From Sulfitobacter sp. CW3 (GTDB lineage: Bacteria; Pseudomonadota; Alphaproteobacteria; Rhodobacterales; Rhodobacteraceae), in NCBI RefSeq assembly GCF_019392245.1, contig NZ_JAHXRL010000003.1, forward strand, positions 1 to 64,000: DNA of 64,000 nucleotides. Reading direction: 5' to 3'. Positions 23,811 through 35,320 of this stretch are shown here, piece by piece. How positions within the stretch are numbered: the stretch's first letter is position 1; every line of letters begins with the position of its first letter. The position numbers and the translations under genes are program-made. A model generated the notes under the pieces. The model saw only the letters and a list, made by a program, of their open reading frames with translations, ran no database searches and had not been told where the DNA came from.

Positions 23811-25268
23811 ATGCCCACACGCGCAATAATGATCCAGGGCACAGGCTCTAACGTGGGCAAATCGATGCTGGTTGCGGGGTTGTGCCGTGCAGCGCTACGG
23901 CGCGGTATTTCGGTCGCGCCATTCAAACCGCAGAACATGTCAAACAACGCCGCCGTCACCCATGACGGAGGCGAGATCGGCCGCGCGCAAGCCCTCCAAG
24001 CGATGGCCTCGGGGCGCAGCTTGTCAGTGCATATGAACCCCGTTTTGCTCAAGCCCGAAACCGACACCGGCGCGCAGGTCGTGGTACAGGGCCGCGCGCA
24101 ATCCCGGCTCGAGGCGGGCGATTTCGGGGCGGCCCGCAGGGCGTTGCTCAAACCCGTTCTGGAAAGCTTTGGCATTCTTGGCAAAACCGCTGACCTGATC
24201 ATCGTCGAAGGCGCGGGCAGCCCGGCCGAGACGAACCTGCGCAAGAACGACATCGCCAACATGGGCTTTGCCCGCGCCGCGAATGTGCCGGTGATCCTGG
24301 CCGGAGACATCAATCGCGGCGGGGTGATTGCCCAGATCGTGGGCACCCAAGCGGTGATGGACCCTGACGATGCGGCCATGGTCGCGGGCTTTTTGATCAA
24401 CAAATTTCGCGGTGATGTGCGCCTGTTTGATGGCGGATACCAAGACATTATCGACCGCACGGGCTGGGCCGGATTTGGTGTTCTACCGTGGTTCAGCGGC
24501 GCGCATTTGCTGCCCGCCGAAGACGCGGTTGATCTGGCCCGCGCGCGATCCGCCGGCGCGTTTCATATCGTTTGCCCCATGCTTTCGCGTATCTCGAACT
24601 TTGACGATCTTGATCCATTGGCCGCAGAACCCACGGTGCGGCTGACCATGATCCCGCCGGGCACACCATTGCCTGCGGATGCGGATCTGGTGATCTTGCC
24701 CGGCACCAAATCGACGCGCGGCGACCTGAATTTCATGCGCGCCCAAGGGTGGGATATTGATCTGCTGGCCCATGTTCGGCGGGGCGGCCATGTCTTGGGG
24801 ATTTGCGGCGGCTATCAAATGCTGGGGCAGATTGTGGATGACCCCAAAGGGATCGAAGGCCCGTCAGGTCAGGACGCGGGGCTTTGCTTGCTGGATGTGG
24901 AAACCCTTATGGCGGCGGATAAAACCCTGACGCACGTCACCGCGACCCATAGCGCCACCGGTGCGCAGATTGACGGGTACGAAATTCATATCGGCCAAAC
25001 CAAAGGGCCCGATTGCCAACGCCCCTATTGCCAGATCGACGGGGTGCCAGATGGCGCGGTTTCGCGTGACGGCAAGATCGCAGGCACCTATTTGCACGGG
25101 CTGTTTTCCAACGACAGCTTTAGGAAATCGTGGTTGGCGCAATACGGGCTGGCCGCCGCGCCAGTATCCTATAGCCAAACAGTCGAGGATACGTTGGATC
25201 AACTGGCCGATCACATGGAGCAGCACTTGGATGTGTCAGCGATTCTGGCCAGTGCCGGCCCCGTCTGA
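23811..25268 (+). CDS. cobQ: Cobyric acid synthase CobQ
   Basis: A 485-residue glutamine-dependent amidotransferase that amidates four carboxylates of adenosylcobyrinate diamide in cobalamin synthesis. The N-terminal synthetase domain has the P-loop-like [11 protein letters not shown] and [12 protein letters not shown]; the C-terminal class I glutaminase domain has the catalytic cysteine in GICGGYQML and histidine in GTYLHGLF. Length matches the family. No cobalamin riboswitch is recognisable in the 109 bases upstream. It is followed 76 bases later by bioY, an unrelated vitamin gene. Confidence 0.96.
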   Translation: MPTRAIMIQGTGSNVGKSMLVAGLCRAALRRGISVAPFKPQNMSNNAAVTHDGGEIGRAQALQAMASGRSLSVHMNPVLLKPETDTGAQVVVQGRAQSRLEAGDFGAARRALLKPVLESFGILGKTADLIIVEGAGSPAETNLRKNDIANMGFARAANVPVILAGDINRGGVIAQIVGTQAVMDPDDAAMVAGFLINKFRGDVRLFDGGYQDIIDRTGWAGFGVLPWFSGAHLLPAEDAVDLARARSAGAFHIVCPMLSRISNFDDLDPLAAEPTVRLTMIPPGTPLPADADLVILPGTKSTRGDLNFMRAQGWDIDLLAHVRRGGHVLGICGGYQMLGQIVDDPKGIEGPSGQDAGLCLLDVETLMAADKTLTHVTATHSATGAQIDGYEIHIGQTKGPDCQRPYCQIDGVPDGAVSRDGKIAGTYLHGLFSNDSFRKSWLAQYGLAAAPVSYSQTVEDTLDQLADHMEQHLDVSAILASAGPV

Positions 25269-25344
25269 ACATTGGATCAATCACGCCCTTGTGTCTTTGG
25301 TTAATCACATCAATACATGCGCCACCTAATAGGAAGTATCTTAA

Positions 25345-25890
25345 ATGGAACGTAATCTCACTCTTGTTGCCTTGTTTGCAGCACTTATTGCGGCGCTTGC
25401 GCTGATCCCCCAGTTTACCTTGGCCTTTGGTGTGCCAATCACGGCGCAAAGCCTTGGTATCATGCTGTGCGGCACCGTTTTGGGGTCCAAACGCGGTGCG
25501 TTGGCTGTGTTGCTTTTCATGTTGCTTGTCGCCATGGGCTTGCCCCTGCTCGCAGGTGGGCGTGGCGGTCTGGGATCGTTCATGTTGCCGTCGTCGGGCT
25601 TTTTGATCGGCTTTCCCTTTGCCGCGTTTGTTACCGGCCTGATCGTTGAAAAATGGCAGGGTCCGTCGCTGGCCATCACCGCGGGCATCGCGTCGGTTAT
25701 TGGCGGCATTATCGTGCTCTATGCCTTTGGTATTGCCGGTCTTGCCATCGCGTTGGACAAAACCCTGCTGGAATCCGCAGCATTGGTCACGGTCTTTATC
25801 CCCGGTGACATCATCAAGGCGGTACTGGCGGGGCTGATCACAGCGGCGCTGTTCAAGGCCCGCCCGGCAAGCGTGTTGTCACGCGCCTAA
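25345..25890 (+). CDS. bioY: Biotin transporter BioY
   Basis: An inner-membrane protein of 181 residues with about six helices and the BioY motifs FGVPITAQSLGIMLCG near the N terminus and GRGGLGSFMLPSSGF in the middle. BioY is the S component of an energy-coupling-factor biotin importer and can act alone. I see no TTATNNATAA-type BioR box upstream. AGGAAG lies before the ATG. The gene ends inside the first of three tandem 14-base repeats and is followed by a strong bidirectional terminator. Confidence 0.93.
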   Translation: MERNLTLVALFAALIAALALIPQFTLAFGVPITAQSLGIMLCGTVLGSKRGALAVLLFMLLVAMGLPLLAGGRGGLGSFMLPSSGFLIGFPFAAFVTGLIVEKWQGPSLAITAGIASVIGGIIVLYAFGIAGLAIALDKTLLESAALVTVFIPGDIIKAVLAGLITAALFKARPASVLSRA

Positions 25891-25922
25891 AACCACGCGC
25901 CTAAAACCACGCGGCTAAAACA
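25881..25922. repeat. Three tandem copies of a 14-base unit across the bioY stop
   Basis: ACGCGCCTAAAACC occurs at 25881-25894 and 25895-25908 exactly and again at 25909-25922 with two changes. The bioY stop codon is in the first copy. The pattern looks like a short duplication by replication slippage; no function is evident. Confidence 0.85.
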
Positions 25923-25926
25923 TTTT

Positions 25927-25954
25927 GAAAGCGCCCTGATTACGGGGCGCTTTC
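25927..25954. terminator. Bidirectional terminator between bioY and the M20 peptidase gene
   Basis: GAAAGCGCCC and GGGCGCTTTC form a ten-base perfect stem around TGATTACG. The stem begins and ends in A/T-rich flanks suitable for termination in both directions. It overlaps the last codons and stop of the convergent peptidase gene. Confidence 0.8.
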
Positions 25955-27334
25955 GCCTATGTCCCAAAACAATCCCGTCATGATTTGCAGCCCGCTTTCA
26001 CAGACAGGTTTCAGCACATGTTCATTCGGGGCGTGCTGATTACAGCCAAGATAGCTGTGGGGAATCCATACCGTTGGCAGCCCCAAAATATCAGAAAAAC
26101 ATTCATTCGGCAGGGATCCGGCCAGGTTTGGCAACACATGCGGTGCCATGCCGGTTGTCTGTGTGATCGATGTTTTGACATAGGTGACCCAAGGGTGGGT
26201 AGGGTCCAACCGCGTGGCGGGAAAAATCTCGGCGTGGGGGACGATCTGCACCTTTTGCAACCCGTGCGCATCCAGATGGTCGCGCAGGGCAGGCAGCAAT
26301 GCCGCCGGGTCCGTGCCCACGACATAGCGCAACTGGCAGGTCGCCCGCGCTTTGCCCGAAATGGCATTCACCGGTGCATCAGGCACGCCGCTGGTCATGG
26401 CCAACACGGCAAAGGAATTCCAGCCATAGGCACGCTCTGCCGGGGTCAGGGATTCTTCGCCCCAATCTTCGTCAACGGGGGGAAAGCTGTCTTGAACTAT
26501 GGGCAAGCCGTCCAGCGCGTCGCGGATGGTCTGGGTCAGGCTGTCAGGCCGCCATTGCGGAATGCGCAATTGGCCGCGTGCGTCGGTGATGGATGCAATG
26601 GCGTGGGACAGCAGCATCGCAGGATCGGCCAGCAATCCGCCCCAATTCCCCGAATGATGCGCACCTTCGCGCAGATCAACGACCAGATCAAAGCTGGCAC
26701 CGCCGCGCGCGCCCATAAACATCGTTGCGCGATCAGGCCGCAACCGTGGCCCGTCCGACGCAATCAACACATCCGCCGACAACAGGTCTTTGTTGGCGCT
26801 GCAAAAGGCGGCCAACCCCGGTGATCCGATTTCTTCGCTCATCTCGAAAATGATTTTGACGTTGAACCCAAGGTGGCCCCGCGTCGCCAAAACCGTTTCC
26901 AAGGCTTTGAAGTTGATCAGATGTTGAACCTTGTTATCCGCCGCCCCGCGCCCATACAGGCGGTCACCATCTTCAGTCAGATCAAACGGGCTCAGCCCCG
27001 CGCGCCATTGGTCGGTTTGCGCACGGGTCACGTCGCCATGGCCATAGGTCAAAACAGTTTTGAAATCAGGGTCTTCGATCCGCAGCGCCACCAAAAGCGG
27101 CCCGCCGGACGGATCGGGATTGTCGTGTATCCGGGTCTCGAACCCCATCGCTTGCAGTCGCGGTTCGATCGCCTCAACCAGATAGCGGGCCAACTGCGGC
27201 TTTTGCTCTGGCGCTTGGCTTTCCGTTTGAAACGCGACCAGCGTCGCAAGGTCTGATTGTAGTGTCCCGCTGTCAAAATAGGTCTGTGCAGTCTTGATCG
27301 CCGCCTCGCGGGCCATCGGGTTATCGGCGGGCAT
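25940..27334 (-). CDS. M20 family zinc metallopeptidase
   Basis: About 464 residues of the M20/M25/M40 dipeptidase group. Metal and catalytic motifs are seen in order: YGHGDV (His and Asp), GRGAADNKVQ (bridging Asp) and EMSEEIGSPG (catalytic Glu and metal Glu); a dimerisation domain is inserted in the middle (near RGGASFDLVVDL). I start at 27334, where GAGG lies eight bases upstream, giving a 14-base overlap with the end of manC. The overlap suggests co-transcription with the nucleotide-sugar operon, although a peptidase has no obvious part in it. Substrate is unknown, probably a dipeptide or N-acyl amino acid. Confidence 0.88.
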   Translation of the reverse strand: MPADNPMAREAAIKTAQTYFDSGTLQSDLATLVAFQTESQAPEQKPQLARYLVEAIEPRLQAMGFETRIHDNPDPSGGPLLVALRIEDPDFKTVLTYGHGDVTRAQTDQWRAGLSPFDLTEDGDRLYGRGAADNKVQHLINFKALETVLATRGHLGFNVKIIFEMSEEIGSPGLAAFCSANKDLLSADVLIASDGPRLRPDRATMFMGARGGASFDLVVDLREGAHHSGNWGGLLADPAMLLSHAIASITDARGQLRIPQWRPDSLTQTIRDALDGLPIVQDSFPPVDEDWGEESLTPAERAYGWNSFAVLAMTSGVPDAPVNAISGKARATCQLRYVVGTDPAALLPALRDHLDAHGLQKVQIVPHAEIFPATRLDPTHPWVTYVKTSITQTTGMAPHVLPNLAGSLPNECFSDILGLPTVWIPHSYLGCNQHAPNEHVLKPVCESGLQIMTGLFWDIGESAP

Positions 27335-28742
27335 ACACGTCCTCATACCTAATAATGTCGTCTTCGCCGAGATAGCTGCCTGTTTGGACTTCGATCAGCA
27401 CCATGGGAACTTTGCCGGGGTTTTCCATGCGGTGGACGGCCCCCAGCGGGATGTAGACGGATTGGTTCTCGCTGATCAGTTGCACGCTGTCATCAACGGT
27501 GATTTTGGCGGTGCCTTCGACCACGATCCAATGCTCGGAGCGGTGGTGGTGGCTTTGCAAACTTAGCGACGCACCGGGGTTCACCACGATACGTTTCACT
27601 TGAAAGCGCCCGCCGATAACGAGGCTTTCGTACCAGCCCCAAGGCCGGTAATCGCGGGGCAGTTGGATCGCTTGGCTTGATCCCTTGGCCTTGAGCGCAT
27701 CAACAGCTTCTTTGACGCGCTGCGCCTTGGATTTATCAGCGACCAGCACCGCGTCGCCCATGGCGATGGCCACGATGTTGTCCAGTCCGATGCCCACCAG
27801 CTGCAACCCGTCGGTTTCCGACCGCAGCAGCGTATCGGTACAATCAATCGCGGTGGCATTGTCGGAACACACATTGCCCTGCGCATCGGGGCCGGATTCC
27901 ATCCACACGGCATCCCAGCCGCCCAGATCGGACCAGCCCGCGCCAAAGGGCATCACCGCCAGATTGTCGGCCTTTTCCATGATCGCATAATCGACCGAGA
28001 TATCGTCGGCCTTGGCCCATGCGGCAGGATCAAGACGGGTAAAGCCTAGGTCCGGGTCGGCCTTGTTCAGGGCGTCAGTGACGGCCTTCAGCAAGGCGGG
28101 CGCATGGGTCTCATAGGCGGCAATGATCGCATCGGCGGTGAACAGGAAAATACCGGCATTCCACAGGAAATTACCCGCGGCCAGCATCTTGGTCGCGCGG
28201 TCCGCATCCGGTTTCTCAACAAAGCGCGCCAGTGTCTGGGGTGTGTCGGCACCTGCATCCGCACCCGTCGCCAACTCAAGATAGCCATAGCCGGTTTCAG
28301 GCCGCGTGGGCGTGATGCCAAAGGTCACCAGATCGCCCGACTGCGCCCGCGGCACGGCGGCCTGAACGGTGGCCGCAAAGGCATCCGTGTCGGGTATCAC
28401 ATGGTCAGACGGGGCGACCAACATCAACGCGCCGGGGTCGGTTTTGGCAATCCACAACGCAGCAGCAAGGATGGCTGGCGCAGTATTGCGCCCCTCGGGC
28501 TCGATCAGGATACCCATCGCGGCTTGTTCCACCTGCGCCAGCTGTTCGGTCACGATAAAGCGGAACGGGTCACCTGTCACAATCACAGGGGCCGCAAAAC
28601 CGTCGCCAGACAAACGCCGCGCCGAGGCTTGGAACAGGCTTTCGTCGCCCATCAGCTTGGCAAACTGTTTGGGATAAGACTTGCGTGACAGCGGCCACAG
28701 GCGCGTACCAGAACCGCCACAAAGAAGGATAGGATGGATCAT
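27321..28742 (-). CDS. manC: Mannose-1-phosphate guanylyltransferase / mannose-6-phosphate isomerase
   Basis: Bifunctional 473-residue enzyme. The N-terminal nucleotidyltransferase (about 1-285) starts with CGGSGTRLWPLSRKSYPKQF, the pyrophosphorylase signature, and contains FVEKPD; the C-terminal cupin has SLQSHHHRSEHWIVVEGTAK, the type II phosphomannose isomerase motif. It makes GDP-mannose, the precursor used by Gmd encoded at the start of the same operon. It lies 84 bases downstream of colD and overlaps the peptidase gene. Length and domain order match the AlgA/ManC family. Confidence 0.95.
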   Translation of the reverse strand: MIHPILLCGGSGTRLWPLSRKSYPKQFAKLMGDESLFQASARRLSGDGFAAPVIVTGDPFRFIVTEQLAQVEQAAMGILIEPEGRNTAPAILAAALWIAKTDPGALMLVAPSDHVIPDTDAFAATVQAAVPRAQSGDLVTFGITPTRPETGYGYLELATGADAGADTPQTLARFVEKPDADRATKMLAAGNFLWNAGIFLFTADAIIAAYETHAPALLKAVTDALNKADPDLGFTRLDPAAWAKADDISVDYAIMEKADNLAVMPFGAGWSDLGGWDAVWMESGPDAQGNVCSDNATAIDCTDTLLRSETDGLQLVGIGLDNIVAIAMGDAVLVADKSKAQRVKEAVDALKAKGSSQAIQLPRDYRPWGWYESLVIGGRFQVKRIVVNPGASLSLQSHHHRSEHWIVVEGTAKITVDDSVQLISENQSVYIPLGAVHRMENPGKVPMVLIEVQTGSYLGEDDIIRYEDVYARR

Positions 28743-28826
28743 GATAGGAACCTTAATAGCGATTAATCTAACGAGACATTAACAAAATCTGCGGGGTCAA
28801 GTCTGCAACCCGGCGCGGTTAAGCAT

Positions 28827-29999
28827 CTAGACCCGCAGACCAGACAATGCCTCGACGGCTTCGGGGATCGGATAGTGGTGGTTGCCGACAAACAGCCCGT
28901 TCACATCAATATACTGCGCGTTCGGCAGGGTGCCGTGAATGACGTGGGGGATATGCTCCATCACCGGGTTCTTGGTGAAATTGCCGGCCACGATGGGGCG
29001 GCATTCAAACCCGAGGCCGTCCAGTTTGGTCACCAGTTCACTGCGCGTGATACCAACATCCGGGCGCAACAACAGCGAGAACCCGAACCAGCTGCTTTCG
29101 CCGATTTCTTCTTGCAGGGTGAACAGCGGATGGTTTGACAGCCCGTCAACGAACAGCTTGGCATTGTCGCGCCGTCCCTTGATCAGGTCGGGCAGTTTCT
29201 TCAACTGTTCCTGACCCAATGCACCCGACATTTCCAGCGGGCGCAGGTTGTAGCCGGGCAACACAAAGTTAAAGCTTTCCTCGAAGGGATCATCGCTTTT
29301 GGTGCCGGTCACACGGTTTTCCTTGGGCAGGTGCCGCGTCCAGCCATGCGACCGCATGGACAACATGATATGGTACAGCTCTTCGTTATCGGTGGTCACA
29401 AGGCCACCTTCCATGGTCGAAATATGATGCGAGAAAAAGCTGGAAAAGCTGCCCACATGGGCGAATGTTCCGGTCTGTTTGCCGCCAAACGTGGCACCCA
29501 TAGATTCGCAATTGTCTTCCAGCAACACGATCTTGCGGTCGCCGATGATTTTCTTGATCCGGTCGAAATCATTGGGGTTGCCAAGCAGGTTCACGATCAT
29601 GATCGCGCGGGTCTTGTCGGTGACGGCCTCTGCCAGCGCATCAAGGTCATAGTTCAGCGTGCCACGGTCGATATCGACAAATTTCTGAACCAGACCGTAT
29701 TGGGCCAGCGGGTAATATGTCGTGGACCAGCTCACGGCGGGCACGATGATCTCGTCCCCCGCTTTCAGGCGCAGATCCTCGTTTTTGGAATAGAACAACG
29801 CGCCGGTCATCAGCAGGTTCGCAGACGATCCGGAGTTAACCATGATCGCATATTTCGATCCAAAAAACGCAGCAAACTGTTCTTCAAAGCGCCGGACCTC
29901 GGGGCCCATTGAATACATGTCTGACTTGATCACCCGTTGCAGGGCGTCTTGCTCGGCCTGATCCCAAGAGGAGGTCGCAAGAGGAAAACGCGGGCTCAT
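28827..29999 (-). CDS. colD: PLP-dependent GDP-4-keto-6-deoxymannose 3-dehydratase (ColD type)
   Basis: A 390-residue DegT/AspC-fold enzyme. The position that holds the PLP lysine in aminotransferases is a histidine pair here (H191-H192 in FSSFFSHHISTMEGG), which is the hallmark of ColD and related sugar 3-dehydratases that act through PMP/PLP without a Schiff-base lysine. The PLP-pyridine aspartate is D162 in EDNCESMG. The start segment MSPRFPLATSSWDQAE and NPNDFDRIKKIIGDR also resemble ColD as I recall it. Its ATG overlaps the upstream gene stop (ATGA). With gmd, an fcl-like gene and manC it would build a 3,6-dideoxyhexose, most simply GDP-L-colitose. Confidence 0.85.
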   Translation of the reverse strand: MSPRFPLATSSWDQAEQDALQRVIKSDMYSMGPEVRRFEEQFAAFFGSKYAIMVNSGSSANLLMTGALFYSKNEDLRLKAGDEIIVPAVSWSTTYYPLAQYGLVQKFVDIDRGTLNYDLDALAEAVTDKTRAIMIVNLLGNPNDFDRIKKIIGDRKIVLLEDNCESMGATFGGKQTGTFAHVGSFSSFFSHHISTMEGGLVTTDNEELYHIMLSMRSHGWTRHLPKENRVTGTKSDDPFEESFNFVLPGYNLRPLEMSGALGQEQLKKLPDLIKGRRDNAKLFVDGLSNHPLFTLQEEIGESSWFGFSLLLRPDVGITRSELVTKLDGLGFECRPIVAGNFTKNPVMEHIPHVIHGTLPNAQYIDVNGLFVGNHHYPIPEAVEALSGLRV

Positions 30000-30925
30000 G
30001 ATTTTGATGTCTCCAGATAGTATTGATAGGTCTTGGTGATGCCATCCTCGAGCGAGGTTTGCGGCTGCCATCCCCATGCGGTTTGGCGCGATGTATCGGA
30101 CAGCTTGCGGGCCATTCCCGTGGGCTTGCTCAGATCATGGGCAAAGCTGCCCTGCCATCCGATCACCCGCGCAACTGTCGCGTAAAAGTCGTTGATGCTG
30201 TGGTCATGGCCGACGCCGACGTTCATCAGATCGGGAATGTTTTCAATGTCATCCGCCGCGCGAAATATCGCATCGGCCAGATCGGCAGAATACATGAATT
30301 CGCGCCGCGCCATGCCGTCGCCCCAGATTTCTACAGTCGGATCACCCGCCAGTTTGGCGTCATGGACCTTTTGAATGATGGCGGGCAGCAAATGCGACAC
30401 GTTTGGATCAAACTTGTCATAGGGCCCGAATAAATTGCACGGGATCAACGTCTTGTACTGAAACGTCGGGTCTTCGCGGCGAATATACTGGCACAACCGC
30501 AACGCAAATATCTTGGCAATCGCATAGCCTTCATTCGTCGGCTCCAGCTCTCCGGTCAGCAATAAATCCTCGCTCAGCGGGTTCGCAGCGGCGCGGGGAT
30601 AAATGCAGGTCGATCCCAGATTGATGAACCGCTTCACGCCGGCCTCATAGGCCCCCATGATCACGTTCCGACCGATGGTAATGTTGCGATCCAGAAAGGC
30701 GACAGGTTCGGCCATATTGGCGCGGATGCCACCGACCTTGCCTGCGGAATGCACAATCAGATCAGGCTGTTCGGCCTTGATGAATTCAGCCACGGCAGCG
30801 CTGTTCATCAGGTCCAGTTCGCGGCTCGACGGGGCAACGATCTGCCACTTCGCGGCGGCGGCGTGATCCTGAACGTTGCGGCCCACCATGCCGGAACCAC
30901 CGGTGAGGAAAAGTTTCCCTGACAT
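29996..30925 (-). CDS. fcl: GDP-fucose synthase-like epimerase/reductase (probable ColC)
   Basis: A 309-residue extended short-chain dehydrogenase. The Rossmann motif is GGSGMVG, and the SDR triad is seen as S in GSTCIYP and Y-x3-K in YAIAK. The family (Fcl/WcaG) epimerises and reduces GDP-4-keto-6-deoxymannose to GDP-fucose; the homologous ColC acts on the 3-deoxy intermediate to give GDP-L-colitose. Because a ColD-type dehydratase follows with an ATGA overlap, I favour the ColC role, but sequence alone does not separate the two. It begins three bases after gmd. Confidence 0.88.
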   Translation of the reverse strand: MSGKLFLTGGSGMVGRNVQDHAAAAKWQIVAPSSRELDLMNSAAVAEFIKAEQPDLIVHSAGKVGGIRANMAEPVAFLDRNITIGRNVIMGAYEAGVKRFINLGSTCIYPRAAANPLSEDLLLTGELEPTNEGYAIAKIFALRLCQYIRREDPTFQYKTLIPCNLFGPYDKFDPNVSHLLPAIIQKVHDAKLAGDPTVEIWGDGMARREFMYSADLADAIFRAADDIENIPDLMNVGVGHDHSINDFYATVARVIGWQGSFAHDLSKPTGMARKLSDTSRQTAWGWQPQTSLEDGITKTYQYYLETSKS

Positions 30926-30928
30926 GGA

Positions 30929-32050
30929 TTAATCCTCGCGTGCGATAAACGCATCAAAGCCGTGATCGACCAGCAGGCGCGCACGTTTGGCGATTTTCAG
31001 ATCGCTTTTAACCATTTCGGCACACATTTCCTGTGTGGTGATCTGCGGTTCCCAGCCTAGTTTGGCCTTGGCTTTGGCGGGCGACCCCAGCAGCGTTTCC
31101 ACCTCGGCGGGGCGGAAATATTTAGGATCGATTTTCAAAACCACATCGCCGGGTTTCACGCCGGGGGCGTCGTCGCCTTCAATGCTGTCCACGATCGCGC
31201 GTTCCTCAACGCCGGTCCCCTCAAACCGCAGGGTAATCCCCAGCTCGGCGGCGGACCATATGATGAACTGGCGCACCGAATATTGCACGCCGGTCGCGAT
31301 TACGAAATCATCGGGTTCGTCCTGTTGCAGCATCATCCACTGCATCCGCACGTAATCCTTGGCATGGCCCCAATCGCGCAGCGCGTCGATGTTGCCCATG
31401 TACAGACAGTCATCCAGACCTTGGGCGATATTCGCCATCCCGCGCGTGATCTTGCGTGTGACGAATGTTTCGCCGCGACGCGGGGATTCATGGTTAAACA
31501 AGATGCCGTTGCAGGCGTACATGCCGTATGCCTCGCGGTAGTTCACCGTGATCCAATAGGCGTACATCTTGGCCACCGCATAGGGGCTGCGCGGGTGGAA
31601 AGGCGTGGTTTCGGTCTGCGGGGTTTCCTGCACCAGACCGTATAATTCCGATGTCGAGGCTTGGTAAAACTTGGTCTTCTTCTCAAGGCCCAAGAACCGG
31701 ATTGCCTCAAGCAGACGCAAGGCACCGGTGGCATCTACATCCGCGGTATATTCGGGCGATTCAAAGCTGACCGCGACGTGGCTTTGCGCACCAAGGTTAT
31801 AGACCTCGTCGGGTTGGACTTCGCTGATGATCCGCGTCAGGTTCGAACTGTCGGTCAGATCGCCATAATGCAGGTGCAGCTTGGGGTTTTCCTCGTGGGG
31901 GTCTTGGAAAATGTGATCGATCCGCTGGGTGTTCAATGACGATGCCCGCCGTTTGATCCCGTGCACCTCATAGCCCTTTTCCAGCAGAAATTCCGCCAGA
32001 TAGGACCCGTCTTGGCCCGTAATCCCAGTAATCAATGCGCGTTTCGTCAT
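30929..32050 (-). CDS. gmd: GDP-mannose 4,6-dehydratase
   Basis: A 373-residue SDR-type dehydratase, the exact length I expect for Gmd. The NADP motif is [20 protein letters not shown], the [18 protein letters not shown] segment is diagnostic of Gmd, and the active site includes STSELYG and Y-x3-K in YAVAK. It converts GDP-mannose to GDP-4-keto-6-deoxymannose, the branch point to fucose, colitose, perosamine or rhamnose. The ATG at 32050 is the family start; upstream codons in frame are not conserved. It is first in the operon gmd-fcl-colD-manC. Confidence 0.96.
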   Translation of the reverse strand: MTKRALITGITGQDGSYLAEFLLEKGYEVHGIKRRASSLNTQRIDHIFQDPHEENPKLHLHYGDLTDSSNLTRIISEVQPDEVYNLGAQSHVAVSFESPEYTADVDATGALRLLEAIRFLGLEKKTKFYQASTSELYGLVQETPQTETTPFHPRSPYAVAKMYAYWITVNYREAYGMYACNGILFNHESPRRGETFVTRKITRGMANIAQGLDDCLYMGNIDALRDWGHAKDYVRMQWMMLQQDEPDDFVIATGVQYSVRQFIIWSAAELGITLRFEGTGVEERAIVDSIEGDDAPGVKPGDVVLKIDPKYFRPAEVETLLGSPAKAKAKLGWEPQITTQEMCAEMVKSDLKIAKRARLLVDHGFDAFIARED

Positions 32051-32203
32051 GGATAGCCCCGTTTCTGCCGTCAACATTATAGCGGCCCCGTAAGTGCAGG
32101 GCTAATTGTTGTTTAATCAGGATACGGGCGCACTGGCAAACTGATGCGGCATGTCTTTGGCGCAGATCAGCGGTTTCGGCGCGATATTGCCCTTGAGGGC
32201 AAA

Positions 32204-32237
32204 GAAAAACCCCGCCCCCCAAGCTAGGGGACGGGGC
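32204..32237 (-). terminator. Rho-independent terminator of icd
   Basis: On the minus strand CCCCGTCCCC and GGGGGCGGGG form a ten-base stem (one G-T pair) around TAGCTTG, followed by TTTTTCTTT. It starts nine bases after the icd stop. A strong terminator that separates icd from the gmd operon. Confidence 0.9.
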
Positions 32238-32245
32238 TGGATCGT

Positions 32246-34459
<2,214 letters not shown>

Positions 34460-34693
34460 GGTTTCAAGCCTTTCAGGAAGTTTGGTATGCGATAGTACAC
34501 TAAAGCGGAAATATCCACCTCATCTGCGCAAGATATATCGTCATTTTGCAAGAACGACAGCGGGTTTCGCATTGCCTGTGCCCGCCCGTGCCGCGCCGCC
34601 ACAACGCATCCTGTGGCGAAATCATAGGGTTGGCCTTTGTCCTGCCATCGGCCAAGGTGCGCGCAAACAGCAGTTTCAAAAAGGCGCGAAACG

Positions 34694-35281
34694 ATGAAAT
34701 CCTATCCCAAGGTCTGGTTCATGCGGCATGGTGAAACCGAATGGAATGCCCAAGGGCGTGTGCAGGGCCAAACCGAATCCGTTCTGTCGGCGCGCGGTTT
34801 GCGGCATGCAGAACAACAGGCGCGGTTGATGGCCCCCATTCTTGAGGCCGATCTGCCGTGTTTTGTGTCGCCGCTGAAGCGCACACGCCAGACAGCCGAC
34901 ATCGCACTGGGCGGCCGCAACTATGAAACAGACGACCGCCTGAAAGAGGTGTTCGCGGGCGAATGGGAGGGCCATTTGCGCGCTGATATCTATAAGAATC
35001 TGCCCGAAGGTATCACGCCCGACAGCCCGCATATGGAATTCTATTCTGCCGCCCCGGGTGGCGAAGGTTTTGATACATTCCAAGCCCGCGTGCGTGATTT
35101 CGTGGCGACGCTGACGCGGCCAACCGTGATTGTTGCCCATGGCCTTAGCGGTCAGTTGCTGCGCGGCGAATTATGCGGGCTCAGTCGGCCCGAATTGGGG
35201 CAACTGACCAACCGTCAGGGCTGTGTCTATGTGCTTGAAAACGGTGTCGAAACGGTGCTGGAACTAGACGAAACTGTTTGA
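34694..35281 (+). CDS. Histidine phosphatase family protein
   Basis: A 195-residue phosphoglycerate-mutase-like phosphatase. The catalytic motif RHGETEWNAQGRVQGQ holds the phosphorylated histidine, SPLKRTRQTA the second arginine and VIVAHG the second histidine. Members hydrolyse small phosphate esters; a specific substrate cannot be named. I start at the ATG at 34694 (MKSYPKVWFM), with AAGG upstream. It is divergent from icd and 39 bases before a dehydrogenase gene, probably forming a two-gene operon. Confidence 0.9.
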   Translation: MKSYPKVWFMRHGETEWNAQGRVQGQTESVLSARGLRHAEQQARLMAPILEADLPCFVSPLKRTRQTADIALGGRNYETDDRLKEVFAGEWEGHLRADIYKNLPEGITPDSPHMEFYSAAPGGEGFDTFQARVRDFVATLTRPTVIVAHGLSGQLLRGELCGLSRPELGQLTNRQGCVYVLENGVETVLELDETV

Positions 35282-35320
35282 GCCTGTGACGGGTCGCCGG
35301 TTGGATAAAGGAACGCTTTG

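Noticed and set aside
25269..25344. BioR operator before bioY
   Set aside because: No TTATNNATAA-type palindrome is present; only weak similarity in TTGGTTAATCACA.
25881..25922. Possible CRISPR-like array
   Set aside because: Three 14-base tandem copies with no spacers and no cas genes; a simple tandem duplication.
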